Source of the DNA: Pseudomonas cichorii
GTDB taxonomy: Bacteria > Pseudomonadota > Gammaproteobacteria > Pseudomonadales > Pseudomonadaceae
Direction: 5' to 3'
Length of the DNA stretch: 64,000 nt
NCBI RefSeq assembly: GCF_018343775.1
Contig: NZ_CP074349.1
Span: 5,446,001-5,510,000, forward strand
A program made the translations under genes and the position numbers. The first letter of the stretch is position 1. Each line of letters opens with the position of its first letter. Below are positions 1-9,148 of the stretch, in pieces. Under the pieces are notes generated by a model, which saw only the letters and a list, made by a program, of their open reading frames with translations, had not been told where the DNA came from and searched no databases.

Positions 1-1
1 C

Positions 2-619
2 ATGTCCACGGAAATGCTGATGCGCAAAGAACAGCAGGATGAAAAGACGCTCGCCTATATTTCCCAGATCAAGAGCAGTACACGCCACATGGGCGTCATG
101 GTCGGAGATTTGCTGGAGTTCGTACGCAGCCGCCTGGGTGCCAGTCTGCCGGTCGAGCGCAAACCCATGGATCTGGCAGCCGCCTGCCGTGAAGCCATCG
201 AAGAAGCCTGTGCCGGGCAGCCGACCAGCACACCGCATCTGAAAATCGAGGGTAATACCCGAGGCGAATGGGACAGCTCAAGAATCGGTCAACTGCTGCA
301 GAACCTGATCGGCAATGCACTGCAGCACGGAACCGCAAACCACGAAGTCACCGTCAAGGTCACTGGCTGGGAAAACAGCGTGGAACTGATCGTCCACAAC
401 GACGGCGAGCCCATTGCCGAAGAGGCCATCGGCACGATTTTCGATCCGATGGTGCGCAGCGTGAATCATGACTCGGACACCCGGCAGCCCTCGACCAGCC
501 TCGGTCTGGGACTGTTCATCGTCAAGGAAGTGGTGAACGCTCATGCGGGCAGCATCACCGTGACCTCGAACATCGGTGAGGGAACCACCTTTACCGTGGT
601 CTTGCCACGCGGCGTCTGA
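2..619 (+). CDS. Sensor histidine kinase, C-terminal part (cut by window edge)
   Basis: The reading frame runs off the left edge, so the first ATG is probably internal. What remains is the end of a dimerisation helix followed by a complete HATPase_c domain: an N-box (LLQNLIGNALQHG, about residues 97-109), a G1-like DPMVRS stretch, and a G2 box LGLGLFIVKEVV near residue 168, ending with the usual GEGTTFTVVLPR strand. It should bind ATP and phosphorylate a His that lies left of the window. The input domain and the partner regulator cannot be seen. The gene converges on cbpA with a gap of about 40 bases. The family call is firm; the specific system is unknown. Confidence 0.85.
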   Translation: MSTEMLMRKEQQDEKTLAYISQIKSSTRHMGVMVGDLLEFVRSRLGASLPVERKPMDLAAACREAIEEACAGQPTSTPHLKIEGNTRGEWDSSRIGQLLQNLIGNALQHGTANHEVTVKVTGWENSVELIVHNDGEPIAEEAIGTIFDPMVRSVNHDSDTRQPSTSLGLGLFIVKEVVNAHAGSITVTSNIGEGTTFTVVLPRGV

Positions 620-658
620 ACATTCAGGTGGCCGTTCATCGACCACCTGACAGACGAC

Positions 659-1609
659 TCAATTACCCCACTGACTCCGCGGATCGAAGGCAGCCTTGTC
701 GGCCAGTTTCTGCCAGAGCGCCTTGGTGGCCTCGTCGACCGTGCGGGGCATGACAATCTTGAGCTGAGCGTACAGATCGCCACGCTCGCCTTTCTTGTCC
801 AGCAGGCCATTGCCCTTGATGCGCAGGCGCTGACCGTTCTGACTTTCCGGCCGGATGGTCAGGTTGATCTTGCCGGTCAGGGTCGGCACCGCGACCTTGG
901 CACCCAGCGCCGCTTCCCATGGAGCCAGCGGCACGGTAATGATCAGGTCATGGTTCTCCACCTCGAACATCGGATGCGGTGCCAGACGGATGATCAGGTA
1001 AAGATCACCGTTCTCGCCACCTGCAACACCCGGCGCGCCCTGGCCCTTGAGGCGGATACGCTCGCCATCCACGACTCCGGCAGGAATCTTCACGTTCAGG
1101 GTCTTGGTGATATCCGCCATGCGCTGCCCGTTGGGGCTGTGCTGAGGAACCTTGAAGCTGACCTGCTTGGATTCGCCCGACAGGGTTTCTTCCAGGAAGA
1201 TCGCAAGCTCCATCTCCACGTCCTGCCCCTTGCGCCCCTGGTTACGCGAACGGCCACCCTGCTGCTGGGCACGACCGCCGAAGATCGAACTGAAGAACTC
1301 GGAGAAGTCCGTGGTATCGCCACCAAAACCACCGCCGCCCGCGCCTGCACGGCTCTGCCAGCCGGGAGGCGGCTGGAAAGGCCGGCCCTGACGTCCGTAC
1401 TTGCGCAACTCGTCATATTCGGCGCGCTTTTCCGGGCTGCTCAGGACTTCATAAGCCTCCGAAGCCTCCTTGAACTTGTCTTCCGCGCCAGCCTCTCTGC
1501 TGACATCCGGATGATACTTGCGCGCCAGCTTGCGATAGGCCGCCTTGAGCGCCTTGTCATCGACCGTCGGCTCGACGCCGAGAATCTTGTAATAATCTTT
1601 GAAATCCAT
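659..1609 (-). CDS. cbpA: Curved-DNA-binding J-domain co-chaperone CbpA
   Basis: A 316-residue class II J-protein. Residues 1-70 are a J-domain with the HPD tripeptide (KYHPDVS) that stimulates DnaK ATPase. A Gly/Phe-rich linker (about 80-125) and two beta-barrel substrate-binding domains follow (about 130-300). There is no zinc-finger CxxCxGxG module, which separates it from DnaJ. CbpA binds DnaK clients and, in E. coli, curved DNA in stationary phase. The modulator gene cbpM, which follows cbpA in E. coli and many relatives, is absent: only about 40 bases separate the stop from the convergent kinase gene. Confidence 0.9.
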   Translation of the reverse strand: MDFKDYYKILGVEPTVDDKALKAAYRKLARKYHPDVSREAGAEDKFKEASEAYEVLSSPEKRAEYDELRKYGRQGRPFQPPPGWQSRAGAGGGGFGGDTTDFSEFFSSIFGGRAQQQGGRSRNQGRKGQDVEMELAIFLEETLSGESKQVSFKVPQHSPNGQRMADITKTLNVKIPAGVVDGERIRLKGQGAPGVAGGENGDLYLIIRLAPHPMFEVENHDLIITVPLAPWEAALGAKVAVPTLTGKINLTIRPESQNGQRLRIKGNGLLDKKGERGDLYAQLKIVMPRTVDEATKALWQKLADKAAFDPRSQWGN

Positions 1610-1920
1610 CTAACGATCACCCATCCCAATATATCCAGACGCACCCGACGTCTCTGACTGTCCTGTCTTGGGGTGGCGTCTGGAAAACTCAAGCCGCAGA
1701 GTGTATCCGCAAACGGTCGCAATAGATGACAACGCAACAGTCTATTGATGCCTTTACTGACTAATACCGATCAGTCAAGGCACAAACAACACCTGTGGGA
1801 GGCAGCTTGCTGGCGAAAAGACCTGAAACCGGAAGATATTCTGCGTCTGTACGCTGAGGTCGCCAGCAAACTGCCTTTCACAAAGTGGTGTATGACTTTG
1901 ACTGATCGGCTTTCCCCTTA
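1610..1920. other. Intergenic region holding a MITE-like repeat
   Basis: The region lies between the cbpA start and the DUF4153 gene end. The first part presumably carries the cbpA promoter; I see no convincing -35/-10 pair. Most of the rest is the repeat annotated at 1767-1909. A 76-codon plus-strand frame through it is repeat sequence and not a gene. Confidence 0.6.
1767..1909 (+). repeat. MITE/REPIN-like palindromic element, copy 1 (complete)
   Basis: Ends in perfect 12-base terminal inverted repeats, CCGATCAGTCAA (1767-1778) and TTGACTGATCGG (1898-1909). Inside are a second pair of arms, GTGGGAGGCAGCTTGCTGGCGA (from 1795, first bases shown) and TCGCCAGCAAACTGCC (from 1860), of REP type. 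The reverse complement of 9003-9124 matches most of this copy, including the unpaired centre (AGATATTCTGCG). It encodes no transposase, so it would depend on an enzyme supplied in trans. No clear target-site duplication is visible. Confidence 0.75.
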
Positions 1921-3585
1921 CTATCGATTTTCTACGGGGGTATATAACAATCCGTCTATGTCCAAAGTTCGATAACGTGGCTCAACAAGCCTGGCTTTGC
2001 CCGCACGAATCAGATCGGCCAGGTCTTTACCTTTGTGAAACGGGCCATGCATTCTTCCGACCTCTTTCCACTGTCCGTCTGTATCCCGCTTGAAGAAAGA
2101 CATCCACACATCAGTGGAAACCAGTTGCACCACCTCGTTCTGCCCGTCACTGTCCAGATCGACAACCCACATAGTGCATTGCACCCGGTTGCAGTTGCGG
2201 CTCCCCAATCTGGAGTCGGTGAACTGTTCGTAACCATCAACACGCTCCCCGATCCATACCAGATTTTGCTCAGGTACGGAAAAGGCTCTGTAGCGTCCCT
2301 GAGAACGGGCCCATGCGTCATATACCCTTAACTTGAGCACTTCACGGGCATTGGCATCCATATTCTGCGGGAGATGATCAAGATCAGCCTTCAAGCGGTC
2401 GAATGCCCTGAGCCCCGGTTTACCCAGCCAGTTGAGCAGATGATCGGCATCAAACAAGGCAGGCGGTGTCGTCCCGTCCATAAGGCGCTGTATCTGATTG
2501 CGAGCGCTCAACTCTTCCGGGTTCCACCAAGGGGTATGAATCGTGACCGTCATCACGCAAGCCAGCAGAGCCAACCAGGGATTGGTGAACCGCAGATTGC
2601 CGAGCCAGACATCCCCTGACCTCAACACCGCTATAAACGCTGCCAGACTGTATAGAGCAGCAATCACCACAAGCAGCAGGCCGATGACCCGCGATGGAGA
2701 AAGTCCGTATTGCTCGATACGCAACCAAATCGAATAACACGCCAAAGCTGCCAGCACCGGCAATAGCAGCAGGCTGGCATTGATCAGCCACTTGAGCCCC
2801 TGTGGGTAATCGTGTGACTGACTACCATCCTGAAACACGCCGTTGACCAGAAATACATTCGCAGCCACCAGACAGAGCAATATCGTGGTGGCACGACCAG
2901 TATTCCAAATCGACTCCAGGCCGGTGAACGGCAAGGTCAGAGTGAACAAGACCACGATAAACGCTGTCAGCGGTGCCAGAAAACGGCACAGACTCAACAG
3001 AATGCCACGCAGCATGCCGATGACTTTGTCGTTCTGGCGGCCTATGCGTATGCCCAGTGAAAACACCATACACAGGCTGACAATGTTGAAATTCCGGGTT
3101 TTGATGACCTCTTTGAACACTTCGATGCCAATCATGTGAAACAGGCTGGCGCATAACTGCAACAACGACCAGAACAGCCCTGCCAGCAGCAGGGCAAGCA
3201 ATACGATAAGACCATCGTTCCAGGCATGCTGGAACAATGACCGATAAAGCAGATGCAACCGGTTGCCCGATGGCCAGCTCTGGATGAAAGCAGAGCAGAT
3301 GTAACCCACGATGACTGAGCAGAATATCCAGTTCTCATCCCAGGACCTCAGCGCCCTTTGCAAGGCCCATTCAGTCACCATGGCCAGTAACAGCGCCAAC
3401 AGGCCGGCCAGGACCCATGCACCACGCTGCCTGAAGTTGCTACCCAGCAATTGCAGATTGACCCCGAAAACCAGGGCCGCCACAAAGACAGCCGTCTTAT
3501 CGTGTTTCCAGGCAACTACCATGATGACGGCTTGTACCAGGCCGACAACGATATAGAACGGCAGGGATCCCTTGAGCACGGACAT
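1921..3585 (-). CDS. DUF4153 family integral membrane protein
   Basis: 554 residues. About the first 370 residues hold ten or more hydrophobic helices in pairs, matching the DUF4153 membrane domain. A soluble C-terminal portion follows (about 375-554) with VVDLDSDGQNEVVQL, an Asp-rich stretch that resembles an FG-GAP/EF-hand-like calcium loop, although there is only one. No biochemical role is established for the family. It stands alone, reading away from the Hsp70 gene. The start ATG at 3583-3585 gives an N-terminal membrane helix directly. Confidence 0.75.
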   Translation of the reverse strand: MSVLKGSLPFYIVVGLVQAVIMVVAWKHDKTAVFVAALVFGVNLQLLGSNFRQRGAWVLAGLLALLLAMVTEWALQRALRSWDENWIFCSVIVGYICSAFIQSWPSGNRLHLLYRSLFQHAWNDGLIVLLALLLAGLFWSLLQLCASLFHMIGIEVFKEVIKTRNFNIVSLCMVFSLGIRIGRQNDKVIGMLRGILLSLCRFLAPLTAFIVVLFTLTLPFTGLESIWNTGRATTILLCLVAANVFLVNGVFQDGSQSHDYPQGLKWLINASLLLLPVLAALACYSIWLRIEQYGLSPSRVIGLLLVVIAALYSLAAFIAVLRSGDVWLGNLRFTNPWLALLACVMTVTIHTPWWNPEELSARNQIQRLMDGTTPPALFDADHLLNWLGKPGLRAFDRLKADLDHLPQNMDANAREVLKLRVYDAWARSQGRYRAFSVPEQNLVWIGERVDGYEQFTDSRLGSRNCNRVQCTMWVVDLDSDGQNEVVQLVSTDVWMSFFKRDTDGQWKEVGRMHGPFHKGKDLADLIRAGKARLVEPRYRTLDIDGLLYTPVENR

Positions 3586-3740
3586 TCAACTTCCTTATTG
3601 AAAACGAGAGCATGGGCGCGCAGAGCGGCGGCGGATCATGTCACGGAAAATGCCGCAACTCCATTCGCCCAAGAACACTACGCATTCACGATGTACTCGC
3701 ATACACTGCGCGGCCGTTTTTTGACTGGAACGTAAAAGAC

Positions 3741-5006
3741 ATGAATGACCAATCCCCGGCCCGTGCCTGCGGCATCGATTTCGGCACGTCCAATTCCACT
3801 GTCGGCTGGCAAAGACCTGGCGTGGAAGCGTTGATTGCGCTGGAGGACGACAAGATCACCCTGCCTTCGGTGGTGTTCTTCAATATGGAAGAACGTCGCC
3901 CGGTGTATGGCCGTCTGGCGCTGCACGAGTATCTGGAAGGCTACGAAGGCCGCCTGATGCGCTCGCTCAAGAGCCTGCTGGGTTCCAAGCTGATCAAGCA
4001 TGACACCAGCGTGCTGGGCACGGCCATGCCATTCAAGGATTTGCTGGGGCTGTTCATCGGCGAGCTGAAAAAGCGTGCAGAACGCACCGCTGGTAGGGAG
4101 TTCGAGCAGGTTGTGCTGGGTCGTCCGGTGCATTTCGTCGATGACGACGCCCAAGCCGATCAGGAAGCCGAAGACACCCTGGCCGAAGTCGCCCGCAAGA
4201 TCGGCTTCAAGGACGTGTCCTTCCAGTACGAGCCGATTGCTGCCGCCTTCGACTATGAATCCGGCATCAACAGCGAAGAACTGGTACTGATCGTCGATAT
4301 CGGCGGTGGTACCTCAGACTTCTCTCTGGTGCGCCTGTCACCGGAACGCCGCACCCACAACGATCGCCACGAAGACATCCTGGCCACGGGCGGCGTGCAT
4401 ATCGGCGGTACCGACTTCGACAAGCAATTGAGCCTGCAAGGCGTGATGCCGCTGTTCGGTTATGGCAGCCGCATGAAAAGCGGTGCCTACATGCCTACCA
4501 GCCATCACATGAACCTGGCGACCTGGCACACCATCAACGCCGTGTACTCGCAGAAATCCCAGTTGGCGCTGGGCAGCATGCGCTACGACATCGAAGATAC
4601 CGGCGGTATCGACCGCCTGTTCAAACTGATCGAACAGCGCGCCGGGCACTGGCTGGCAATGGAAGTCGAAGAAACCAAGATCCAGCTGACCCACGCCGAA
4701 ACCCGCCATGTTCCCATGGACCGCATCGAAAGCGGCCTGAGCGTGGACTTGAGTCGTGCGATGTTTGAATCAGCCATCGACGCGCAGCTTGAACGTGTGC
4801 GTGACAGCGTGCGCAACCTGTTGAGCGATGCTGGCGTGGGTGTCGAGCAAGTGAACACGGTGTTCTTCACCGGGGGTTCAAGCGGCATTCCGGCCCTGCG
4901 CAACAGCGTGTCAGCCATGCTCCCGAATGCCCGCCATGTGGAAGGCAATATCTTTGGGAGTATTGGGAGTGGGTTGGCGATTGAGGCCAAGAAGAGGTAT
5001 GGGTAA
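3741..5006 (+). CDS. YegD-like Hsp70-family chaperone
   Basis: 421 residues starting MNDQSPARACGIDFGTSNST; longer upstream starts in the same frame add a non-conserved extension. The Hsp70 nucleotide-binding signatures are present: phosphate-1 GIDFGTSNS (about 11), phosphate-2 VLIVDIGGGTSDFS (about 180), and the adenosine motif TVFFTGGSSGIPALR near 385. There is no canonical substrate-binding domain or lid, as in E. coli YegD, so it is an actin-like ATPase with an unknown client. A J-protein gene (cbpA) lies about 2 kb away but is probably not a dedicated partner. Confidence 0.85.
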   Translation: MNDQSPARACGIDFGTSNSTVGWQRPGVEALIALEDDKITLPSVVFFNMEERRPVYGRLALHEYLEGYEGRLMRSLKSLLGSKLIKHDTSVLGTAMPFKDLLGLFIGELKKRAERTAGREFEQVVLGRPVHFVDDDAQADQEAEDTLAEVARKIGFKDVSFQYEPIAAAFDYESGINSEELVLIVDIGGGTSDFSLVRLSPERRTHNDRHEDILATGGVHIGGTDFDKQLSLQGVMPLFGYGSRMKSGAYMPTSHHMNLATWHTINAVYSQKSQLALGSMRYDIEDTGGIDRLFKLIEQRAGHWLAMEVEETKIQLTHAETRHVPMDRIESGLSVDLSRAMFESAIDAQLERVRDSVRNLLSDAGVGVEQVNTVFFTGGSSGIPALRNSVSAMLPNARHVEGNIFGSIGSGLAIEAKKRYG

Positions 5007-5007
5007 G

Positions 5008-5085
5008 GGAGCTGCAAGTTTTAAGCTTCAAGCGGCAAGAAAAAGCGGGCGGTGCGCTTGGCTTTTACTTGCAGCTTGAAACTTC
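5008..5085. repeat. Inverted AAGCTTCAAG/CTTGCAGCTTG repeat
   Basis: AGCTGCAAGTTTTAAGCTTCAAG (5010-5032 region) is mirrored by CTTGCAGCTTGAAACTT (5068-5084). This GCTGCAAGCTTCAAG-type repeat is common between Pseudomonas genes. It sits between the convergent yegD-like and AI-2E transporter genes and may serve as a bidirectional transcription stop. Confidence 0.55.
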
Positions 5086-5090
5086 CGCTC

Positions 5091-6101
5091 CTACACCAAC
5101 CCTTCCTTCTGTAGCTCGCTCTTGAGATACGCATAATAAATCGGCCCTGCCACCACACCCGGCAGGCCGAAGGCTGCTTCAAACAGGAGCATGGCCAGCA
5201 GCAATTCCCAGGACTTGGCATTGATCTGCCCGCCGACGATCCGCGCATTGAGGAAGTATTCCACCTTGTGGATCACGATCAGGTAGGTCAGCGCCGCGAA
5301 GGCCACCCAGATCGACACCGACATGCCGACGATGAAGATCAGGGTGTTGGACATCAAGTTACCCACCACCGGCAGCAGGCCGAGCAGGAAGGTCATGATG
5401 ATCAGGGTCTTGGTCAGCGGCAGGTGAATGCCCCACAACGGCAGGACAATCGCCAGGAACACTGAGGTAAAGGCGGTGTTGAGCAGCGAGATCTTGATCT
5501 GGGCAAAGACGATGTTGCGAAACGCACGGCTCAGCAGGCTAAGTCGGTCAAACAGCGCAGCGGCCAGCGGCTTGCGGGTGTGAACGTCCGAGATTCGCTG
5601 CAAGGCGATGATCGCACCCAGCACCATGCCGATCAGCATGGTCACGAACATGTGGGCCGCGCCCTTGCCGATCATCTGCAACTCACCAATATGCTTTTGC
5701 AGCCATTGACCCAGAGACACCTGAAACTCGGCTGCACTGGCCGGCAGGTAGGCATCAATGAAAGGCGGTAACTGCCCACGGGCGCGGTCCACCAGAACCA
5801 TGAACTTGTCCAGTGACGCGCCGGGGTTCTCGGCTTCATGCAGCACAAAACTGATGGCGCCGGCGAAAATCAGCGTCAGCAGACTGACAATGATGGTCCC
5901 CAGCAAGGCCACGGCCAGCCAGCGGGCACGCTCGCCGGAAATAAGGCGTTGCAGCCTGGGGGTCAGCATGTTGACCAGTTCGTAGACCAGCAGACCGGCC
6001 AGCAGACTTGGCAGAAGCTTGAAAGGCAGGATCAGCAGCAAACCGCCAAAGACCAGAATCCAGCTGGCTAACAACACCTGACGCGCAGAAAACGTTGGCA
6101 T
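5091..6101 (-). CDS. AI-2E family (PerM/YdiK-like) transporter
   Basis: 336 residues with about seven to eight membrane helices: two near the N-terminus (13-50), one near 68-88, and the C-terminal bundle from about 150 onwards. It carries the family hallmark LLGLLPVVGNLMSNTLI near residue 240, in the conserved P-x-x-G-x-x region. The family includes the quorum-signal exporter TqsA and the PerM-type permeases; the substrate cannot be inferred here. It starts at ATG 6099-6101 and stands alone. Confidence 0.85.
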   Translation of the reverse strand: MPTFSARQVLLASWILVFGGLLLILPFKLLPSLLAGLLVYELVNMLTPRLQRLISGERARWLAVALLGTIIVSLLTLIFAGAISFVLHEAENPGASLDKFMVLVDRARGQLPPFIDAYLPASAAEFQVSLGQWLQKHIGELQMIGKGAAHMFVTMLIGMVLGAIIALQRISDVHTRKPLAAALFDRLSLLSRAFRNIVFAQIKISLLNTAFTSVFLAIVLPLWGIHLPLTKTLIIMTFLLGLLPVVGNLMSNTLIFIVGMSVSIWVAFAALTYLIVIHKVEYFLNARIVGGQINAKSWELLLAMLLFEAAFGLPGVVAGPIYYAYLKSELQKEGLV

Positions 6102-6289
6102 AAAGTCTCAACGGGCGGCACAAAGAAGACGGCAGTCTGCCAGCGTTCAGAGCCGAGGACCAGTGATCCGAAGGCCTGAACAGCAATAGCGCGCCCCTTG
6201 GCTGAAGCGCTGCGGCGGGAATCAGGCCAGAGGGCTTTGTTTCCCGCACCTGAACCGGCATTCGGACGGATGCGTCCCTCGCCGGAAAA

Positions 6290-6580
6290 TTATTTCTTCT
6301 TGAGACAATCGCTCATGAAGCTCTTGCGGGCATCGCCCTTGAGGGCCTGGGTGGTGGCTGTCGCGTTGCAGGTCTTCATTTTTTCCTGCTGGGTTTGCGC
6401 CGGAGCCGGTGCAGCTTTCAGGCAGGTACTCATGAATGCCTTGCGCTCATCGCCCTTGAGCGATTTGGCACTGGCGTCAGCATTGCAGGAAGTCATTTTG
6501 TTCTGCTGCTCCGTGGCGGCAAAACCTTGGGCGGATACCATCAGACCAACGAGCAACAAAGAAATACCGAGCGTCTTCAT
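6290..6580 (-). CDS. psiF: PsiF family periplasmic protein
   Basis: 96 residues with a signal peptide cleaved near SAQGFA-A (21-22). Two tandem PsiF repeats follow, each built as Q-x-K-M-x-x-C-N-A...LKGDERKAFMSxCLK (about 25-54 and 64-94). PsiF was named in E. coli as a phosphate-starvation-inducible protein of unknown function; the four conserved Cys suggest a disulfide within or between the repeats. No Pho box is evident upstream, so regulation by phosphate is not shown here. Confidence 0.85.
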   Translation of the reverse strand: MKTLGISLLLVGLMVSAQGFAATEQQNKMTSCNADASAKSLKGDERKAFMSTCLKAAPAPAQTQQEKMKTCNATATTQALKGDARKSFMSDCLKKK

Positions 6581-6714
6581 CAGGTCAACTCTCCATAACG
6601 ACCGTGCCGATCAGCGCAGCCTCAAAAGAGTGTAGTCAAAGATGTTGCGATGTATGTCGAGCCAAGAGGCCCCATCGGGTGGATAATCCCCTCAGGTTTT
6701 TTATCGGTTATCCC

Positions 6715-7593
6715 ATGCAATACGCCTTTCCTCTGCTGACCATCCTGATCTGGGCAGCCAACACCGTGATTACCAAGGCTTCATCGCTGGTGATCTTCCC
6801 TTCCGAAATCGGTTTCTATCGCTGGTTGCTGGCGGGCCTGCTGTTTACGCCCTTCATGCTGAGGCCCGTGTGGAAGAACCGGGCGCTCATCAAACCGGTG
6901 CTAGGCAAAATCATCATTCTGGGCGTGCTGGGCATGGCGGTGTACCAGAGCCTGGCGTATTTCGCCGCCGGCATGACCACGGCCACCAACATGGGGATCA
7001 TTCAATCCCTGGTGCCGATGATGGCGCTGGGGCTTTCCATCGCCTGCCTGGGCAATCGCCTGACTTTCGGCGCCCTGCTCGGGGCCGTACTGTCTTTTGC
7101 AGGCGTAGTCGTGGTGGTCTCGGCTGGCAACCTGAGCGCACTCGTGGAACAGGGCATCAATCGCGGGGATGCGATGGTTCTGGTCGCGGCGGCTGCCTAC
7201 GCCGTCTACAGCACCCTGCTGAAAAAATGGCAACTGTGCCTGCCGCCCTTGCAGTTGCTATACCTGCAGATTCTGGTGGCAATCATTGTGCTGTTTCCGC
7301 TGTTCATTCTCTCGCCCAGAACAGGCCTGAACATGAGCAATATTCCCATGGTTCTGTATGCGGCCATTCCGACCTCGATGCTCGCGCCCTGGTTGTGGAT
7401 GACGTCCATCATGCGGCTGGGGCCCAGCCGCACGACGCTGTTCTTCAACCTCATGCCCATTGCTACCGCGCTGATCGCGGCCGCCTTTCTGGGCGAACGA
7501 CTGGCGCTCTATCACCTGGCCGGCGGAGCCTTGACCCTGTGCGGAGTCATCCTGGCAGAACGCTGGAAGACCCCGCTGCGGCAGACGACCTAA
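6715..7593 (+). CDS. EamA/DMT superfamily permease
   Basis: 292 residues from ATG 6715 (MQYAFPLLTILIWAANTV). Ten hydrophobic helices form two EamA repeats (about 5-140 and 148-285), including the N-terminal FPLLTILIWAANTVITK signature. Likely an inner-membrane metabolite exporter or importer with unknown substrate. A start further upstream at 6604 is possible in frame but adds a hydrophilic tail that is unusual for the family. Its stop codon overlaps the stop of the convergent lipase gene. Confidence 0.85.
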   Translation: MQYAFPLLTILIWAANTVITKASSLVIFPSEIGFYRWLLAGLLFTPFMLRPVWKNRALIKPVLGKIIILGVLGMAVYQSLAYFAAGMTTATNMGIIQSLVPMMALGLSIACLGNRLTFGALLGAVLSFAGVVVVVSAGNLSALVEQGINRGDAMVLVAAAAYAVYSTLLKKWQLCLPPLQLLYLQILVAIIVLFPLFILSPRTGLNMSNIPMVLYAAIPTSMLAPWLWMTSIMRLGPSRTTLFFNLMPIATALIAAAFLGERLALYHLAGGALTLCGVILAERWKTPLRQTT

Positions 7594-8480
7594 AGGCCGG
7601 CGGCTTTCAGGCGTGCGGCGTGGTCAAGGAAGAGCTTTACAGGGTTCGCACCCTTGCCCACAAGGCCGAAAGTCTGGTTGACGATATCGAAGTGGTCGAG
7701 GGGAAAGTCATCACCGATCACGGTGCCCAGGTGTGAGCTGAAACGCCCGACCATACCGTCGCACTGGCCCTTTTCCTTGACGAAGGTGCGAGCGAAGATC
7801 CGGCAGGTGACGTTGGTCCCGTCGATCATGTTGCGCCCACGATTGGTAACGCCCGGCTGCAGGATCCCGGACCAGGAGTAGTAACGCACCCCATTGACCA
7901 GTTCCTCACCCTGCCCGCCCCAGGTATGCGGCAGCCCCTGAGGGTACTGCCGGTTGAACAGTGCCACCCCGGTCGTGGTCAGGGACTGGTGGGAAGCCGA
8001 GATATTCATCGGCAGCTTCGGCCCGCGATACCCGGTTTCAAACACCGTGATTGTCCAGGACAGCAAACCGATCACCGCATTCACCACACGCCCACCCGCA
8101 CTGCCTACCGGGAAAGTACGCTCCAGATAATCCGCCAGTTCGGAACCATGATTGGGACCGGCCACGGAGGTCACCGAAGCCACCAGGTCCGGACGCTTGG
8201 CGGCGACATAACGAACAGTCAGCGCGCCCTGGCTATGGCCGATCAGGTTGACCTTGGACACACCGGTTTCGCGGAGGGTCTTCTCGACGACCTTGAGCAA
8301 CTGCTCTCCCCGTATCTCGGTGGAGTTGACCCCGGAAACCATCACTGGAATCACCGTCGCGCCACCACGTTCCAGCGCCTTGATGATGCCGAACCAGTAG
8401 GGATAGACCAGTAAACGCACAAACCCCAACAACCCGGGCACGAGCAGCAACGGATATCGTGTAGCTTGTTCTTGCGCCAT
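7590..8480 (-). CDS. Triacylglycerol lipase (alpha/beta hydrolase)
   Basis: 296 residues from ATG 8478-8480, preceded by GGGAGAGG; the longer frame begins with TTG. Motifs of family I bacterial lipases are clear: the oxyanion strand YPLLLVPGLLGF near residue 10, nucleophile elbow GHSQG near 90, and a C-terminal catalytic HFD region (DDFPLDHFDIVNQ). There is no signal peptide, so secretion by the Sec/type II route is unlikely; Proteus-like family I lipases also lack one. No lipase-specific foldase gene is adjacent. Confidence 0.85.
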   Translation of the reverse strand: MAQEQATRYPLLLVPGLLGFVRLLVYPYWFGIIKALERGGATVIPVMVSGVNSTEIRGEQLLKVVEKTLRETGVSKVNLIGHSQGALTVRYVAAKRPDLVASVTSVAGPNHGSELADYLERTFPVGSAGGRVVNAVIGLLSWTITVFETGYRGPKLPMNISASHQSLTTTGVALFNRQYPQGLPHTWGGQGEELVNGVRYYSWSGILQPGVTNRGRNMIDGTNVTCRIFARTFVKEKGQCDGMVGRFSSHLGTVIGDDFPLDHFDIVNQTFGLVGKGANPVKLFLDHAARLKAAGL

Positions 8481-8657
8481 ATATGCCTCTCCCACGTTAG
8501 CCAATAGCTAGAACCTTAGCGGTGTTTGGGAGCAAGACAGATATATATGACAAACACACGTACTGCCCTATAGCCATCAATTATCGAACTCTCGCGCACC
8601 TTCCCGGCTCCAACCTCCATCGGGCCAAGAACGGCTCTATCATGCGGAGAGACAACG

Positions 8658-8996
8658 ATGTACAAGAAAATCCTGGCGGCTACCTGTGTATTGGGGACAT
8701 TGGCGGGTTGTGGCACCACTACCGTGCAGAATCCGGTGGACTTCGTGACCTATCGCGACGAACCGCTGGTCAAGCAGGTCGAAAACGGCATGACCCGACA
8801 ACAAGTCCTGACAATTGGCGGCGAGCCATCGTCCACCTTCGAGCGCAAGGTGAACCCGGGAACCTGCAATAACTACGTGTTGTTCAAGGAAGGCCACAAG
8901 CAGGTCTATCACGTGAGCTTCAACGGCGATGGCCGTGTGAACCACAAAGGCTTCATGACCTGCGAACAGCGCGAAGCTAACGAACGCGCCCTGTAA
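8658..8996 (+). CDS. osmE: Osmotically inducible lipoprotein OsmE
   Basis: 112 residues with a lipoprotein signal whose lipobox LAGC is at about residues 15-18. The SmpA/OmlA-like fold follows: VENGMTRQQVLTIGGEPSSTF is the conserved helix-turn segment, then NYVLFKEGHKQVYHVSFN. OsmE is a small outer-membrane-anchored lipoprotein induced by osmotic shock. ATG 8658 is preceded by GGAGAG. A MITE-like repeat follows within 10 bases of the stop. Confidence 0.85.
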   Translation: MYKKILAATCVLGTLAGCGTTTVQNPVDFVTYRDEPLVKQVENGMTRQQVLTIGGEPSSTFERKVNPGTCNNYVLFKEGHKQVYHVSFNGDGRVNHKGFMTCEQREANERAL

Positions 8997-9002
8997 GGCT
9001 AG

Positions 9003-9124
9003 TGCCGATCAGTTAAGGTCATAGTTCACTTTGTGGGAGGCAGCCTAGCGACTTCAGCATACAGGCGCAGAATATCTGCCGATTTTCAGGCCTTTTTCGC
9101 CAGCAAGCTGCCTCCTACAAGTAG
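9003..9124 (-). repeat. MITE/REPIN-like palindromic element, copy 2 (one end missing)
   Basis: The reverse complement of this stretch aligns with 1789-1909 over nearly its full length, with scattered substitutions and one short deletion in one arm. It keeps one terminal repeat (CCGATCAGTTAA from 9005, one mismatch to copy 1). The other terminus has been replaced by unrelated sequence. Orientation is opposite to copy 1. Confidence 0.75.
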
Positions 9125-9148
9125 CTCGTTGCATCAAGCACCGGCTTT

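Noticed and set aside
1745..1975. 76-codon plus-strand frame
   Set aside because: It runs through the MITE-like repeat and the end of the DUF4153 gene; repeat copies elsewhere do not keep the frame.
6603..6613. GTGCCGATCAG next to psiF as a third copy of the MITE end
   Set aside because: Only 11 bases match and the rest of the element is absent; probably chance.
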